From the NCBI GenBank assembly GCA_003104995.1, contig PQAO01000022.1:1-64000 (forward strand): DNA of 64,000 nt. Reading direction: 5' to 3'. This document shows positions 8,997 through 16,694 of the stretch, in pieces. The stretch is from Dehalococcoidia bacterium (GTDB lineage: Bacteria; Chloroflexota; Dehalococcoidia; Tepidiformales; Tepidiformaceae). Each line of letters begins with the position of its first letter. The stretch's first letter is position 1. The notes beneath the pieces were generated by a model. That model was given only the letters and a program-made list of their open reading frames with translations, had not been told where the DNA came from and did no database searches. Both the position numbers and the translations under genes were made by a program.

Positions 8997-9887
8997 TCAG
9001 CGGTCCTCGCTCGCGGCGAGCCGCGCGACAGCATCGACGATGGACTGGGTGCCATCGGAGCCACGGCCCCGAGCCTGGATGACCTGGAAGAGCTGAGACA
9101 CGAGAGCGGTGCCCGGAAGCGGCGTGTGCCCGCGGGCGGCCTCGTCGAGCACGAGGTGCAAATCCTTTTGCATGAGGTCGACCATGAACCCGGGGGCGTA
9201 GTCGCCGCGGATGGCGCGGGGAGCGAGGTTGGCGAGCATCCACGACCCGGCGGCGCCAGCGCTGACCACCTCGAGCATCTTCGCGGGGTCAACCCCGGCG
9301 CCCCGCGCGAGCGAGATGGCTTCTGCCATCGCCAGGAGGTTCAGGCCCCCGGCGACCTGGTTGCAGAGTTTGACGACCTGGCCTGAACCAGCCGGGCCGA
9401 CGTGGACGATGGTCTTGCCGATGGCTTCGAGGACGGGAAGACAACGCACGAAGACCTCGGCCTCGCCGCCGGCCATGATCGCAAGGGTGCCGGCCTTCGC
9501 ACCGACGTCGCCACCACTCACGGGGGCATCGAGCATGGCAACGCGACGGAGGGAGAGCTCGGCAGCAACGCGGCGCGCGGTCTCAGGGGCGATGGTGGAG
9601 CAATCGATATAGACGGAGCCGGGGGCCGCGCCTTCTCCGACGCCGCGTGGTCCGAGGGCGATAGCCTCGACGTCCGGCGAATTGGTGACGCAGGAGAGGG
9701 TGACCTCGCTCGCAGAGGCCACGTCAGCGGGGGAGTCCGCCGCGAGGGCGCCAAGTTCGACGAGCGGCTCCATCCGGGATGGTGTGCGGTTCCAGACGGT
9801 GAGGGAGAAGCCGGCCTTGAGCAGGTTGGCTGCCATGGGGGCGCCCATGATGCCGAGTCCAACGAATCCGACGCGCTTGATGGCCAT
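8997..9887 (-). CDS. NAD(P)-dependent 3-hydroxyisobutyrate dehydrogenase-family oxidoreductase
   Basis: This 296-aa beta-hydroxyacid dehydrogenase has the N-terminal motif GFVGLGIMGAPMAANL, an SGGDVGAKAGTL substrate loop, and the catalytic Lys in GQVVKLCNQ. It is the size of 3-hydroxyisobutyrate dehydrogenase or tartronate semialdehyde reductase; which substrate it uses is undetermined. The ATG at 9885-9887 is chosen because GGAGG lies a few bases upstream and homology begins there; the open frame continues further upstream. It is convergent with the receiver-GGDEF gene, and follows the 331-aa hypothetical gene by 16 bases, so these two probably share a transcript with L25. Confidence 0.85.
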   Translation of the reverse strand: MAIKRVGFVGLGIMGAPMAANLLKAGFSLTVWNRTPSRMEPLVELGALAADSPADVASASEVTLSCVTNSPDVEAIALGPRGVGEGAAPGSVYIDCSTIAPETARRVAAELSLRRVAMLDAPVSGGDVGAKAGTLAIMAGGEAEVFVRCLPVLEAIGKTIVHVGPAGSGQVVKLCNQVAGGLNLLAMAEAISLARGAGVDPAKMLEVVSAGAAGSWMLANLAPRAIRGDYAPGFMVDLMQKDLHLVLDEAARGHTPLPGTALVSQLFQVIQARGRGSDGTQSIVDAVARLAASEDR

Positions 9888-9903
9888 GGTTGCCTCCGGT
9901 TGG

Positions 9904-10899
9904 TCAGCCGAGCGGCGCGTCCCATGGGAGGGTCTGGCGGTACGGCTGGAGAATGGGCTTGAGCAGCCCATCGGCGATCACAGCAAGGATGTCATATCCG
10001 CCGTAGAGCGTGGGGTCCATGCCGCGCAGCGCCCAGGAGAGCTTCTCTTCGTCTGCGTAGGTTGCAGCCCCGAGCACAACGAGCGCCCGCGAATCTGCGG
10101 GGCGGGAGAGGCCCGGAACGGCTTCCTTGAGGAGGCGACGGAGGTTGCGGCGCAAGGAGGAACTCCACTCGTCGTTTTCGGGCGCAGGGGTGCCGAGGAC
10201 GCACGCCTGCCCCGCGCCGAGCTCATTGGCTGTCCAGACGTCCTCGGCAGGAATGACGTGGGTCTCATCGATATCGGGCTGCTGTGCCGCGAGGACGATG
10301 CGCTCGGCGAGTTCATCGCGCTCCTCTTTCGAGGCGGGCAGGCGGAGGAGTTCCGCCGAGTTCAGCTGAAAGCTGCCGGGCACGCGGTTCGTGAACTGCG
10401 CCCAGTGCGCCGCAAGGCCACCGACGGCGGTGACCACAGAGCCGGTGGTGTCAGCGCGGCGGAAATACAACTTCACGGGGCGCCGGACTTCGAGACGTCC
10501 ACCATCGATGGTGTTCGCCTCCGAAAGGGCGAGGACCAGCTCGCTCAGCCCGGGTTCGCTCGCAGGAAGCCGGGCGCCGCGCGGGGCCCAGAGGGCGACC
10601 GGGCGGCCCTCGGTATCAAGGCGCTGCTCGACGGCAGCGCGAGCCGCCTCCCACTCGAGGTTGGCATCGGCCGCGAGGGTGTTGAGGACGGTGACGGCGA
10701 GGGACCACTTCCGGCCGACTGAGACATCAGCAGTGAGGGTGGCGCCATCGGAGTTTGCGGAGCTGACGGCGACCGAACGGGCGTAGTGGGGACCGAACCA
10801 ACCAAGGAACAGGCGCAGGGCGGCCTCGGCAGGGTCGGCCGGGTAGCTGTATTCGGTCACGACGCCGGGGTGTGGGTCATTCGGCTTCGGCTTCGACAT
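9904..10899 (-). CDS. Hypothetical protein coupled to L25
   Basis: This 331-aa soluble protein without signal or membrane segment begins inside the last 23 bases of the L25 gene, a long overlap that suggests translational coupling. Visible features are a region like YFRRADTTGSVVTAVGGLAAHWAQFTNR near the middle, a Leu/Arg-rich helix (RRNLRRLLKEA), and a C-terminal PTLYGGYDILAVIADGLL. I do not recognise a family or catalytic motif. Codon use matches its neighbours. Its function is unknown; the operon with L25 and a dehydrogenase gives little direction. Confidence 0.7.
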   Translation of the reverse strand: MSKPKPNDPHPGVVTEYSYPADPAEAALRLFLGWFGPHYARSVAVSSANSDGATLTADVSVGRKWSLAVTVLNTLAADANLEWEAARAAVEQRLDTEGRPVALWAPRGARLPASEPGLSELVLALSEANTIDGGRLEVRRPVKLYFRRADTTGSVVTAVGGLAAHWAQFTNRVPGSFQLNSAELLRLPASKEERDELAERIVLAAQQPDIDETHVIPAEDVWTANELGAGQACVLGTPAPENDEWSSSLRRNLRRLLKEAVPGLSRPADSRALVVLGAATYADEEKLSWALRGMDPTLYGGYDILAVIADGLLKPILQPYRQTLPWDAPLG

Positions 10900-11473
10900 C
10901 GGCCACGCGGATGCGCGGCGGGTTCACGATGGCGACCACGATGGCGGGGTCGGTGAGGATCTCGACACCGTCGACTGGTACGACATCGCCGACGGTGAGC
11001 GTCAGGTCGAAGCTTTTCAGGCCCGAGATATCCACCGGCAGGGAGTCCGGGATTGCGAGCGGGAGGCAGCGGACCGCAACGACCTCGAGGGCGGGAAGAA
11101 GTGTGCCGGCGAGGTCGCGGACGGCCGGGGCTTCGCCGACGAGCCGGATCGGCACGTTCGCCTGGATGGGGACGTTGGGGTCGACCTGGAAGAAGTCGAT
11201 ATGGATGGGCTCGCCGGTGCCGCCGGAGCGGGACATACCGCGGAGGATGACGTAGCGGGGGTCCTTTTCGCCTTCGATGGTCAGCTCAATCATGGCGCGA
11301 AGGCCGGCGGACTTGATGGTGCGGGCGAATTCGCGGGCATCGATGTCGATAGCGCGAGACTGAAGGCCGCGGCCGTAGACGTTCCCGGGCAGCCGGCCCT
11401 GGCGGCGCAACTGTTGGACCTTTTTGCCGAGGACGGTGCGCGGCGCCGCCTTGATGATTACTCGTTCAGCCAT
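10877..11473 (-). CDS. rplY: 50S ribosomal protein L25 (general stress protein Ctc type)
   Basis: L25 binds 5S rRNA. This 198-aa form has the N-terminal 5S-binding domain (about 1-95, with GRLPGNVYGRG) and the second TL5/CTC beta domain (about 96-190), ending in an Ala/Glu tail. It is the long Ctc type rather than the 94-residue enterobacterial form. GGAGGAAC precedes the ATG at a good distance. The downstream hypothetical gene overlaps its 3' end by 23 bases. Confidence 0.93.
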   Translation of the reverse strand: MAERVIIKAAPRTVLGKKVQQLRRQGRLPGNVYGRGLQSRAIDIDAREFARTIKSAGLRAMIELTIEGEKDPRYVILRGMSRSGGTGEPIHIDFFQVDPNVPIQANVPIRLVGEAPAVRDLAGTLLPALEVVAVRCLPLAIPDSLPVDISGLKSFDLTLTVGDVVPVDGVEILTDPAIVVAIVNPPRIRVADVEAEAE

Positions 11474-11632
11474 TGGGAAAGTTCCTCCGCGCCACGCTCA
11501 ATACGTAGCGCAACATTTCCAATCTAGCGGGAAGGCCGCCACGGTCAAGCTCAGGCACCGGCCGGGCCAACCGAAAGCCGCCCTTTTGGAGCGGCTCCGG
11601 CAATAAGCGAGGTCAGGCCGTCGCGAGACGGA

Positions 11633-11917
11633 TCAGCCCTTGAGTGCGGCGACCTTGGCCCGTGCGGCAGCCTTGTCGCTGTACCAGAGGACGTTGATCT
11701 CCGTGAAGGGGGCCTGGTCGCCGGGGACATCGTCCTCGGCGAAGATCGCGGTCACCGGGCAGGCCGGTTCGCAAGCGCCGCAGTCAATGCATTCATCGGG
11801 GTTGATGTACAGCATGACGTCGTCGCCTTCGTCGAAATGGATGCAGTCAACAGGGCAAACCTCAACACAGGCCTGGTCCTGGACATCGATGCAAGGGCTA
11901 GTAATGACGTAGGTCAT
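11633..11917 (-). CDS. fdxA: Ferredoxin with two Fe-S clusters (FdxA type)
   Basis: This small 94-aa cytoplasmic electron carrier has eight Cys at 9, 17, 21, 25, 43, 46, 49 and 53. The second group ([12 protein letters not shown]) is a classic 4Fe-4S motif; the first has the C-x7-C-x3-CP spacing of 7Fe (3Fe-4S/4Fe-4S) ferredoxins. It has a C-terminal helical extension with [16 protein letters not shown] ribosome site GAGAGGAG is present upstream. It is monocistronic by spacing. It is a possible partner for the AOR at 41.3 kb, by inference only. Confidence 0.92.
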   Translation of the reverse strand: MTYVITSPCIDVQDQACVEVCPVDCIHFDEGDDVMLYINPDECIDCGACEPACPVTAIFAEDDVPGDQAPFTEINVLWYSDKAAARAKVAALKG

Positions 11918-12034
11918 ACGAGAATGGCTCCTCTCTCGCCGGGTGCTGCGTTCAAGCCACGGGGCCTTCGCATATTACTATCGGCGGGGGTGTGTGTGAA
12001 GCGAAGCGAGAGCCGGGGATGAGGCGGATGACAG

Positions 12035-12712
12035 CTAGGCTTCGCTGGGCAGAGCGCGGGCCGGCACGGGCTTGCCGGAGCGCATGTCGACGGCGTAGAA
12101 GCGCCCTGACTTGATGGCCTCGATGAGCTCGCGTTCGTCCCGGATGTCGGCTTCGAAGTAGGTGGCGCACTTGCCGACGTCGCTGATGGCGTGGGAGTCG
12201 GTGCCCCCGGTCCCCGGGAGCTGCATCATATCGGCGAGGCGGCGGGAGAACTCGTTCTCCTTGTCGCTGCCGCGGCCATTCAGTTCTTCGAGCCCCCGGA
12301 CGTACTGGTAGGCGGGGTTACGGGAGGCCTTTTCGAGCGCGGCCTTGTACTCGTCGTCGTTGCGGCTGAACCAGGGCATCTGGCGGCGGTAGGGGTGGGC
12401 CGCGACCATGGCGCCATCGACCTTTTCGACGTAGCTGGCGAGTTCCTTCGAGCGGTGCATGCCGAAGACGTACTTGTCGATGCCGAAGGTGAGGATATGG
12501 CCGTCATCGGTGCTGATCTCGACGCCGGCGAGGACGAGGAAGTTGTGCTTGGCGCGGAGTTCCTCGATCGACTTGTAGTCCCAGACGGTATCGTGTTCGG
12601 TAAAGACGATCGCGTCGAGGCCAGCGGCCTTGGCGCGCACGATGAGGTCGTCCGGGTTCAGGACGCTATCGTGGGAGCGAGGCCAGGTGTGGCTGTGGAG
12701 GTCGATGAGCAT
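12035..12712 (-). CDS. PHP-domain phosphoesterase
   Basis: This 225-aa metal-dependent phosphoesterase has the PHP motifs HSHTW (metal His near residues 6-8), TEHDT, GVEIST, AAHPY and GTDSH. It is the stand-alone PHP class related to the TrpH/polymerase-associated PHP domain; the natural substrate is uncertain. The ATG at 12710-12712 is preferred over an upstream in-frame start because the first metal motif begins at residue 4. No Shine-Dalgarno sequence is visible, and a TATAGT hexamer 15 bases upstream points to a very short leader. Confidence 0.85.
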   Translation of the reverse strand: MLIDLHSHTWPRSHDSVLNPDDLIVRAKAAGLDAIVFTEHDTVWDYKSIEELRAKHNFLVLAGVEISTDDGHILTFGIDKYVFGMHRSKELASYVEKVDGAMVAAHPYRRQMPWFSRNDDEYKAALEKASRNPAYQYVRGLEELNGRGSDKENEFSRRLADMMQLPGTGGTDSHAISDVGKCATYFEADIRDERELIEAIKSGRFYAVDMRSGKPVPARALPSEA

Positions 12713-12727
12713 GGCAGACTGCGGGCT

Positions 12728-12733
12728 ACTATA
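12728..12733 (-). promoter_or_regulatory. Putative -10 element for the PHP gene
   Basis: TATAGT on the minus strand lies 15 bases before the ATG of the PHP gene, in a 250-base gap that otherwise shows no convincing gene. Confidence 0.35.
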
Positions 12734-12962
12734 GCCATCCCTTCCGTACGGGGGCAACGCGAGTGGGCCGGACAAGGATGCGCGGCCAGCGAGGTTTCCG
12801 GGTGGCAGGAGACATCACGTCCATTTCCCAGCGTGAAACCCAGGGGATGGGACAGCAGCATCATCGAACCTGTGAATACCGCTGGCTGAACTTCGTCAAC
12901 GTGCGGGCCATGGCCATCCGAAGCTCGAACCGCTTCGCACAGGGCACCAATCGGCTGACCGC

Positions 12963-13532
12963 CTAAGGATTCCCCGACTGGCGGCGGGCAACGAGGTCCA
13001 GCCGCGCCTTGCGCTGGTTCGGCTCCTTGCCGAGGAAGTTGGGGCGGTAATCGCTCTGGCGGCCGAGCACCTGTGCCGCGTGCTGGCGGTCGTGCCGGTA
13101 GAACGAGCGAAGCCACTGGAGGACGGTGAGGGTGCCGAAAACGGGGCTCGTGGCTGTGCGATCGAAGCCGTCGAGCGGGATGCCGTCGATGAGGCCGAGG
13201 GTGTAGGCGCGTTCGAGTTCGAGCGCGCGGAGGAGTTCCGCGACGGTGTGAGCGTTGGCACGCTCGATGGGGATGGAGACGGGCTCGGACCTGACAGTGG
13301 AGATGTCGGGGTTGTCTTCGCGGAGGGCGGCGCGGACCCAGGCGTCGTAGGCGCGCTCCATTTCGAGGAGGTGGGCAAGCTGCTCGAGGGCGGTCCACTG
13401 TTCCTCGCCCTCGGCATCGACCGGCACGTGGAGGGCGTCTTCTGGCGAGAGGCCGGCGGCGGCGGCGATGAGGGCGGCGCGTTCCTCGGCCATCTTCTGC
13501 TTGAGTTCGGCGACCTGTTCAGTTGTTGCCAT
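12963..13532 (-). CDS. DinB-family (DinB/YfiT superfamily) protein
   Basis: This 189-aa four-helix-bundle protein resembles DinB_2 proteins. An N-terminal helix MATTEQVAELKQKMAEERAA is followed by the WTALEQLAHLLEMERAYDAWV segment and a terminal FYRHDRQHAAQV stretch. The metal His candidates are the His in AHL and the His residues in RHDRQH. Members act as thiol-dependent metalloenzymes or are of unknown function. The ATG at 13530-13532 has AAAGGAGA upstream; the open frame extends further without homology. The start lies inside the 3' end of a 51-aa membrane-protein gene, which suggests coupling. Confidence 0.8.
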   Translation of the reverse strand: MATTEQVAELKQKMAEERAALIAAAAGLSPEDALHVPVDAEGEEQWTALEQLAHLLEMERAYDAWVRAALREDNPDISTVRSEPVSIPIERANAHTVAELLRALELERAYTLGLIDGIPLDGFDRTATSPVFGTLTVLQWLRSFYRHDRQHAAQVLGRQSDYRPNFLGKEPNQRKARLDLVARRQSGNP

Positions 13533-13674
13533 CGCGGCTGTCTCCTTTGACCCATGCTCCGAGGCGCTTGAGGCCCTGCCAGATGCCGTAAGGGATGGCC
13601 GCGAGGAGCGCGGCGAGCATGATGACTCCGCCGTAGAGCGTCCCAAAGAGCCATTCGAAGGCGAAATCGAGCAT
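13519..13674 (-). CDS. Small single-span membrane protein overlapping the DinB gene
   Basis: I found this 51-aa reading frame by eye. It begins MLDFAFEWLFGTLYGG, contains one hydrophobic span (about 12-34, including VIMLAALLAAIPYGIW), and ends with a basic, hydrophilic tail (LKRLGAWVKGDSRDGNN). Its last 14 bases overlap the start of the DinB-family gene, and the DinB ribosome site lies within it. Third codon positions are mostly G or C, as in real genes here. The family is unknown. There is no Shine-Dalgarno sequence, but TACCAT lies 8 bases upstream. Confidence 0.6.
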   Translation of the reverse strand: MLDFAFEWLFGTLYGGVIMLAALLAAIPYGIWQGLKRLGAWVKGDSRDGNN

Positions 13675-13734
13675 GGGGATTCATGGTAGCGGAAGCGGGC
13701 GTGCATGGGTGGCGACTGCAAGTGCGCGGTTGGG

Positions 13735-13740
13735 CACACT
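13735..13740 (+). promoter_or_regulatory. Putative -10 element of a leaderless transcript (pth)
   Basis: CACACT ends six bases before the pth ATG, and no ribosome site follows. The spacing matches the other candidate leaderless starts in this window. Confidence 0.35.
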
Positions 13741-13746
13741 CTTGTC

Positions 13747-14376
13747 ATGGCGTTTCGAAAGCTGCTGGGAGGTGGCGGGCCGCGGTTTGCCGCGGACTGG
13801 CTGATCGTCGGGTTAGGGAACCCGGGCGAGCAGTACGCCCGAACGCGCCACAACGTGGGGTTCTGGGTGGTCAACACACTGGCGAAGCGGGCCCACACCC
13901 AGCCGAAGGCGACGGGCAGCCTGATGCACATCGGCGTGGGCGAGCTGGCTGGCCAGAAGGTCGCGCTGGTGAAACCAAAGACGTACGTGAATCTGAGCGG
14001 AAAAGCGGTATCGCAGGCACTGCAGTGGACGGGTTGCGACATCCAGCACACCGTCGTGCTCTATGACGAACTGGACCTGAACGTCGGGGCCTTGCGGGTG
14101 CGGGCCGGAGGCGGACACGGTGGGCACAACGGCCTGAAGAGCATCGGCCAGGCTGCAGGCCCCGAGTTCGTGCGGGTGCGGATCGGGATCGGGCGGCCGA
14201 CGGTGAACGGCGAGCCCACGTGGGACCCGGAGGTGGTTTCGGGGTGGGTGCTCGGTGTGCCGCACGGCGAAGACAAGCGGGCGCTGGATGCGGCGGTAGA
14301 GTACGCGGCGGATGCGGTGGAAGCGATCCTGGCGGAGGGACCGGAGGCCGCCGGGAACCGCTTCAACCGGAAGTGA
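13747..14376 (+). CDS. pth: Peptidyl-tRNA hydrolase
   Basis: It cleaves peptidyl-tRNA released from stalled ribosomes. This 209-aa protein shows the family motifs GLGNPGEQYARTRHNVGF (Asn and the catalytic His about residue 38), KPKTYVNLSGKAV, DELDLNVGALRVRAGGGHGGHNGL, and FVRVRIGIGRP. The ATG at 13747-13749 is preferred because the upstream in-frame start adds non-homologous residues and a CACACT hexamer ends six bases before it. An N-terminal extension of about 17 residues (MAFRKLLGGGGPRFAAD) precedes the core. Confidence 0.95.
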   Translation: MAFRKLLGGGGPRFAADWLIVGLGNPGEQYARTRHNVGFWVVNTLAKRAHTQPKATGSLMHIGVGELAGQKVALVKPKTYVNLSGKAVSQALQWTGCDIQHTVVLYDELDLNVGALRVRAGGGHGGHNGLKSIGQAAGPEFVRVRIGIGRPTVNGEPTWDPEVVSGWVLGVPHGEDKRALDAAVEYAADAVEAILAEGPEAAGNRFNRK

Positions 14377-14397
14377 ACCGGACGACCGGCCGAGCAG

Positions 14398-14628
14398 TCA
14401 GCGGCGGTGGTCGTTGCGCGGCCCGATGAGCACGAGGACGAAGCTGAGGAGCAGGAAGCCACCGGCGACGATGACGAAGTAGGGAACGGGCGAGGCGACG
14501 GTCGCGGATGGCGGGCGGGTGGTAGCGAGATCGGCAGATCGCGCTGCGCCGGCGCGCAGGGGCAAGGGCGTGATCGACGCCGACGCGACGGCAACGGCCA
14601 CCGTTACGAGCATCAGGAGCCTTCGCAT
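14398..14628 (-). CDS. Small hypothetical exported/membrane protein
   Basis: This 76-aa protein has an N-terminal signal-like segment (RRLLMLVTVAVAVASASITPLPL) ending near an Ala-Gly-Ala cleavage-like site. A second hydrophobic span (about 49-68, VPYFVIVAGGFLLLSFVLVL) is followed by a short basic tail (GPRNDHRR). The pattern fits a cleaved signal plus a C-terminal anchor. The family is unknown. It is convergent with pth (21-base gap) and follows the PIG-L deacetylase gene by 35 bases. Confidence 0.6.
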   Translation of the reverse strand: MRRLLMLVTVAVAVASASITPLPLRAGAARSADLATTRPPSATVASPVPYFVIVAGGFLLLSFVLVLIGPRNDHRR

Positions 14629-14663
14629 GCGATTCCAGACGTTCGCAAGGTCGGGAATGTTCC

Positions 14664-15404
14664 TCAGGCGAGGCTGGCGAGCAGCGCCGCGACGCCGGGG
14701 TCCGCCCGGCCGGAAGCGTCAGTGAACCACTCCTCTTCGAGGAGGGCGGCGACGATACCGGGCGGGAAGAGCGCTTCGGGGTCGCCCTCCGGGAGCTGGC
14801 TGAGGTGGGCGCGGATACTCGCGAGCTTGGTTTCGCGCACGGCCCGGATATCAACCGTGTAGTGACGTTCCCGGGCGCCGATCTCCGAGGGGGAGGGGCT
14901 GGGAGGATCGCCCATCATGCCGATGCACTTTTCGTACTGGGGTAGGAACAGGGCGGGCGGGAAGGCGGCGTACAGCAGGGGCGGTTTCGGGTCCGGCAGA
15001 GCCGCCCACGCTTCGGTTACCCACTGGTGGAGGGAGATGTGGTCCGGGTGGCCGTAGGCGCCGTCGGAGCCGAGGGTGAGGACCAGCGCGGGATCGAGAC
15101 GGTTGATCGTGGACGCTATGCGGGGCTGTTCGCCCCGGTGGCTGCGCAGTTCGCCATCCGGGAGCCCCCAGCAGCGAGGCCGGTGCGCACCGAGGAGCCG
15201 GCAGGAGGCTTCGAGTTCAGCTTCGCGCGCTTCGGCGACGCCGTTCGGGCTGGTGTCACCGCTGTCGTGGCGCTTGCCGCGCTCGCCGAACGAGGCGCAC
15301 TCGATGAAGCAGTCCCATCCGGCGCGCGCGGCCAAAGCGACCGTGCCCCCGAAGCTGTAGGACTCATCGTCGGGATGTGGGATGAAGGCGAGGAGGCGCG
15401 GCAT
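14664..15404 (-). CDS. PIG-L/LmbE family deacetylase
   Basis: This 246-aa zinc-dependent N-acetylglucosaminyl deacetylase-like enzyme has the AHPDDE-type motif IPHPDDESYSFGG (about 8-20) and the second metal motif GHPDHISLHQ near 118. Family members act on mycothiol/bacillithiol precursors, antibiotics or GlcNAc-linked lipids; the substrate here is open. The ATG at 15402-15404 is chosen because a TACGAT hexamer ends seven bases upstream and homology starts there, although the open frame runs further upstream. Confidence 0.85.
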   Translation of the reverse strand: MPRLLAFIPHPDDESYSFGGTVALAARAGWDCFIECASFGERGKRHDSGDTSPNGVAEAREAELEASCRLLGAHRPRCWGLPDGELRSHRGEQPRIASTINRLDPALVLTLGSDGAYGHPDHISLHQWVTEAWAALPDPKPPLLYAAFPPALFLPQYEKCIGMMGDPPSPSPSEIGARERHYTVDIRAVRETKLASIRAHLSQLPEGDPEALFPPGIVAALLEEEWFTDASGRADPGVAALLASLA

Positions 15405-15411
15405 CGCAAAG

Positions 15412-15417
15412 ATCGTA
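15412..15417 (-). promoter_or_regulatory. Putative -10 element of a leaderless transcript (PIG-L gene)
   Basis: TACGAT on the minus strand ends seven bases before the ATG, with no ribosome site between. Confidence 0.4.
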
Positions 15418-15538
15418 GCGGGTGGAAGCGCCGGACACCCGCGGTCAGCTTTTGCTAGAGTGTGCCCGCTCATTCGGCAGGCCTGAACTACCGCCTGGCC
15501 GCTGGGACCGCACAACACCATCTCAGGAGTACACGGAC

Positions 15539-16489
15539 ATGGCTGGGAGGCTCGCAGGCAGGGTCGCAATCGTCACGGGCGCGGGGCGCGGGATCGGGAG
15601 GGGCGAGGCGCTGCTCCTGGCGAAGGAGGGTGCGAAGATCGTAGTGAACGACTTCGGCGGCAGCACGGCGGGCGATGGTGGCGCGACCTCGCCGGCCGAC
15701 GAAGTTGTCCAGGAAATCAAGGACATGGGCGGCGATGCCGTCGCGAACTACGGGAACGTCGCCTCGATGGCCGACGGCGAAGCCATGGTGAAGCAAGCGC
15801 TGGACAAATTCGGGCGGCTCGACATCCTCGTGAACAACGCCGGCATCCTGCGCGACCGGATTATCTTCAACATGACCGAAGAGGAGTGGGACGCGGTGAT
15901 CGCGGTGCACCTGAAGGGGCACTTCACGATCACCCGGCACGCCTCGATCGTGATGCGGCAGCAGCGCGGTGGCCGGATTGTGAACACGTCCTCGGAGTCG
16001 GGGCTGGGGAACCTGGGACAGGCGAACTACGCAGCGGCGAAGGAAGGCATCGTGGGGCTGACGCGGACGCTGGCACTCGACCTCGGGAAGTACGGGGTAA
16101 CGGCGAACGCGATCCGGCCGCGGGCCGCGACACGTCTGACGCTGAGCCCGGAGATGGAGGCCGCCCGGGAGCGGCGGCAGCAACTGTCTGCGAGCGGGGC
16201 GGCCCCCGCCGCGCCGGCAACGCCGGCCGAACAGGCGGTGGTGGGCATCGCGGCGATGGCGCCGGAGCTCGTGGCGCCGCTGGTGGTGTACCTCTGCTTC
16301 GATGAGGCCAGCAACATCAACGGGCGCGACTTCATCGTCGGCGGCAACGAGGTCAGCCTCATGTCGCTGCCGCAGCGTGAGCGGACCATCTACAAAGAGG
16401 GTGGCTGGGACGTGGACTCGCTGGTGAAGGTGTTCCCGAGCACGCTGGGGGCCGGGATGGTGAACCCGAAGCCGGCCGAGGGGAAGTAG
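15539..16489 (+). CDS. SDR-family 3-hydroxyacyl-CoA dehydrogenase-like oxidoreductase
   Basis: This 316-aa short-chain dehydrogenase resembles the dehydrogenase domain of multifunctional enzyme type 2. Motifs: TGAGRGIG (14-21), NNAG near 98, catalytic Ser in NTSSESG, and YAAAK for the Tyr/Lys pair. The loop VVNDFGGSTAGDGG is typical of the MFE-2/HSD17B4-like branch. The start is ATG at 15539-15541 with AGGAG ten bases upstream. A plausible role is in fatty-acid or branched acyl-CoA oxidation, which fits the nearby acyl-CoA mutase. The precise substrate is inference. Confidence 0.88.
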   Translation: MAGRLAGRVAIVTGAGRGIGRGEALLLAKEGAKIVVNDFGGSTAGDGGATSPADEVVQEIKDMGGDAVANYGNVASMADGEAMVKQALDKFGRLDILVNNAGILRDRIIFNMTEEEWDAVIAVHLKGHFTITRHASIVMRQQRGGRIVNTSSESGLGNLGQANYAAAKEGIVGLTRTLALDLGKYGVTANAIRPRAATRLTLSPEMEAARERRQQLSASGAAPAAPATPAEQAVVGIAAMAPELVAPLVVYLCFDEASNINGRDFIVGGNEVSLMSLPQRERTIYKEGGWDVDSLVKVFPSTLGAGMVNPKPAEGK

Positions 16490-16694
16490 GGGCTCACCCC
16501 TCCCGGCAGGGATCGGTTGCCCGGGGCACACTGTGGAAGTGCTCGATGATTGCCTGTCTTCGGGCAATGGGGGCTCCGTGAAAGGTTCCAGCGCACCGGC
16601 TTTGCCCACGTTCCGAAGGCCCAATGCCGGTGAAAGTTGGCACTGGTCGCAAGGCTGGTAGGCTCCGCGCCCACAACCCCACGGGAGGTCGACT

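Noticed and set aside
12763-12966. 67-codon plus-strand frame in the gap between the PHP and DinB genes
   Set aside because: Third codon positions lack the strong G/C bias of real genes here, there is no clear ribosome site, and no family is recognisable. It might be a gene remnant.
16551-16570. Hairpin ATTGCC...GGCAAT after the SDR gene
   Set aside because: The stem is only six pairs with an eight-base loop and no T-run follows; too weak to call a terminator.
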